A stretch of 64,000 bases of DNA. It comes from Paraburkholderia aspalathi (GTDB lineage Bacteria; Pseudomonadota; Gammaproteobacteria; Burkholderiales; Burkholderiaceae). Shown here piece by piece: positions 63,510-64,000 of the stretch (positions are counted from its first letter, which is position 1; every line of letters begins with the position of its first letter). The stretch covers positions 310,001 through 374,000 of the forward strand of contig NZ_FPBH01000004.1 of assembly GCF_900116445.1 (NCBI RefSeq). Reading direction: 5' to 3'. The notes under the pieces are model-generated. The model was not told where the DNA came from. It saw only the letters and a program-made list of their open reading frames with translations, and made no database searches. Position numbers and translations under genes: made by a program.

Positions 63510-64000
63510 ATGAAAGAGATAAAAAAGATTCTCCACTATGGTGGCCTGTCACTTGGCCTCATCGCCTGCTCCAGCGTTTCACATGCGCAAAGCTCAGTCA
63601 CGCTTTACGGGATCCTCGCCAGTGGCTTCGTCTATACGAATAATGCTGGCGGCCACAGCAACATCCAGCAAGCCAGTGGCCTGCCAACCAGCAATCGCTG
63701 GGGACTGCGGGGCACGGAAGATCTGGGTAACGGCCTGAGCACCGTTTTTGTTCTCGAAAGCGGCTTTGACCTTTCCACTGGCAAACTGGGACAAAATGGC
63801 CGCCTGTTCGGCCGCAAAGCTTATGTGGGTCTATCGGACGCTCGCCTGGGCACGCTTACGTTGGGCCGGCAGTATCAAACCACCAACGATTACCTGGCGC
63901 CGTTGGCATTGACGGGCACGTTCGCTGGCGGTAGCCTGGCGGCGCACCCCTACGATAACGACGACCTGAACGGCTCAATCAAGAGCAATAATGCGGTCAA
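63510..64000 (+). CDS. Gram-negative porin, 3' end outside the window
   Basis: The frame is open from ATG 63510 to the window edge (163 codons). A signal peptide ending VSHA is followed by QSSVTLYGILASGFVYTNN, RWGLRGTEDLGNGLSTVFVLESGF and AYVGLSDARLGTLTLGRQY, the same family as the porin at 56006. It is a distinct gene, not part of the 778-bp duplication. It lies downstream of the ABC operon and may serve the same substrate. Confidence 0.85.
   Translation, partial: MKEIKKILHYGGLSLGLIACSSVSHAQSSVTLYGILASGFVYTNNAGGHSNIQQASGLPTSNRWGLRGTEDLGNGLSTVFVLESGFDLSTGKLGQNGRLFGRKAYVGLSDARLGTLTLGRQYQTTNDYLAPLALTGTFAGGSLAAHPYDNDDLNGSIKSNNAV

Noticed and set aside
1..64000. CRISPR arrays, tRNA and rRNA genes
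   Set aside because: No regularly spaced repeats, cloverleaf genes or rRNA sequence were recognised by eye; a covariance-model search was not possible.

Overview
The window looks like accessory DNA of a beta-proteobacterium of the Burkholderiaceae (Paraburkholderia, Caballeronia or Burkholderia type). The evidence is the GC-rich coding sequence, Burkholderiales-type trimeric porins, an IS407-group IS3 element, and conjugation and ICE accessory families common in that group. No replication initiator, integrase, rRNA or tRNA was recognised, so I cannot say whether it is a plasmid, a megaplasmid or an integrated conjugative element.

Layout. (1) 1-3.8 kb: a peptide-type ABC permease and a two-gene Rieske oxygenase/reductase pair resembling glycine betaine (GbcAB) or proline betaine demethylases. 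(2) 4.0-20.7 kb: a complete conjugation machine. On the minus strand are a DUF4400 membrane protein, a TraD coupling ATPase and a MOBH-type TraI relaxase. On the plus strand is a tightly overlapping type IV secretion operon in the order virB1-B11-B2-B3-B4-B5-x-B6-(antisense small membrane gene)-B8-B9-B10-lipoprotein. (3) 21-28 kb: a scarred zone with IstB and serine-recombinase remnants, a Gfo/Idh/MocA oxidoreductase, an IS1182-family element split by an IS3-family element (both with 4-bp target duplications), and a 5'-truncated MFS gene. (4) 28-41.6 kb: a regulator/ACT pair, then ICE-type accessory genes (DUF3577, KlcA/ArdB antirestriction, DUF3275, NPPY methyltransferase, SNF2-like helicase, DUF3085, TraB, HU). 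Many of these genes sit behind their own leader of GC-rich hairpins that ends in a strong Shine-Dalgarno sequence.

(5) 42.7-64 kb: a heavily rearranged catabolic island. It has a phosphonopyruvate-hydrolase-like enzyme, an amidase coupled to a tiny upstream gene, two family-1 solute-binding proteins, a LysR regulator, a creatinase-like M24 protein, a PhyH dioxygenase, two porins and a MalFGK-type ABC transporter. Among them are decayed copies of a PEP-mutase-family enzyme, an aminotransferase, a HIT protein, a DppC permease, ABC ATPases and IS110 transposases. A 778-bp near-identical repeat lies at both ends of an 8.3-kb block.

The most interesting signal is a 36-nt element (ATCG-N7-CGAT palindrome followed by a GTCATCCCG-like tail). 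It occurs next to the LysR gene, in front of every ABC ATPase copy (intact or broken) and in front of the first porin. I read it as the operator of a LysR regulon that ties the island together. The genes it joins (LysR, phosphonopyruvate hydrolase, aminotransferase relic, uptake systems, porin) resemble a partly decayed phosphonoalanine or phosphonopeptide utilisation locus. That functional reading is inference.
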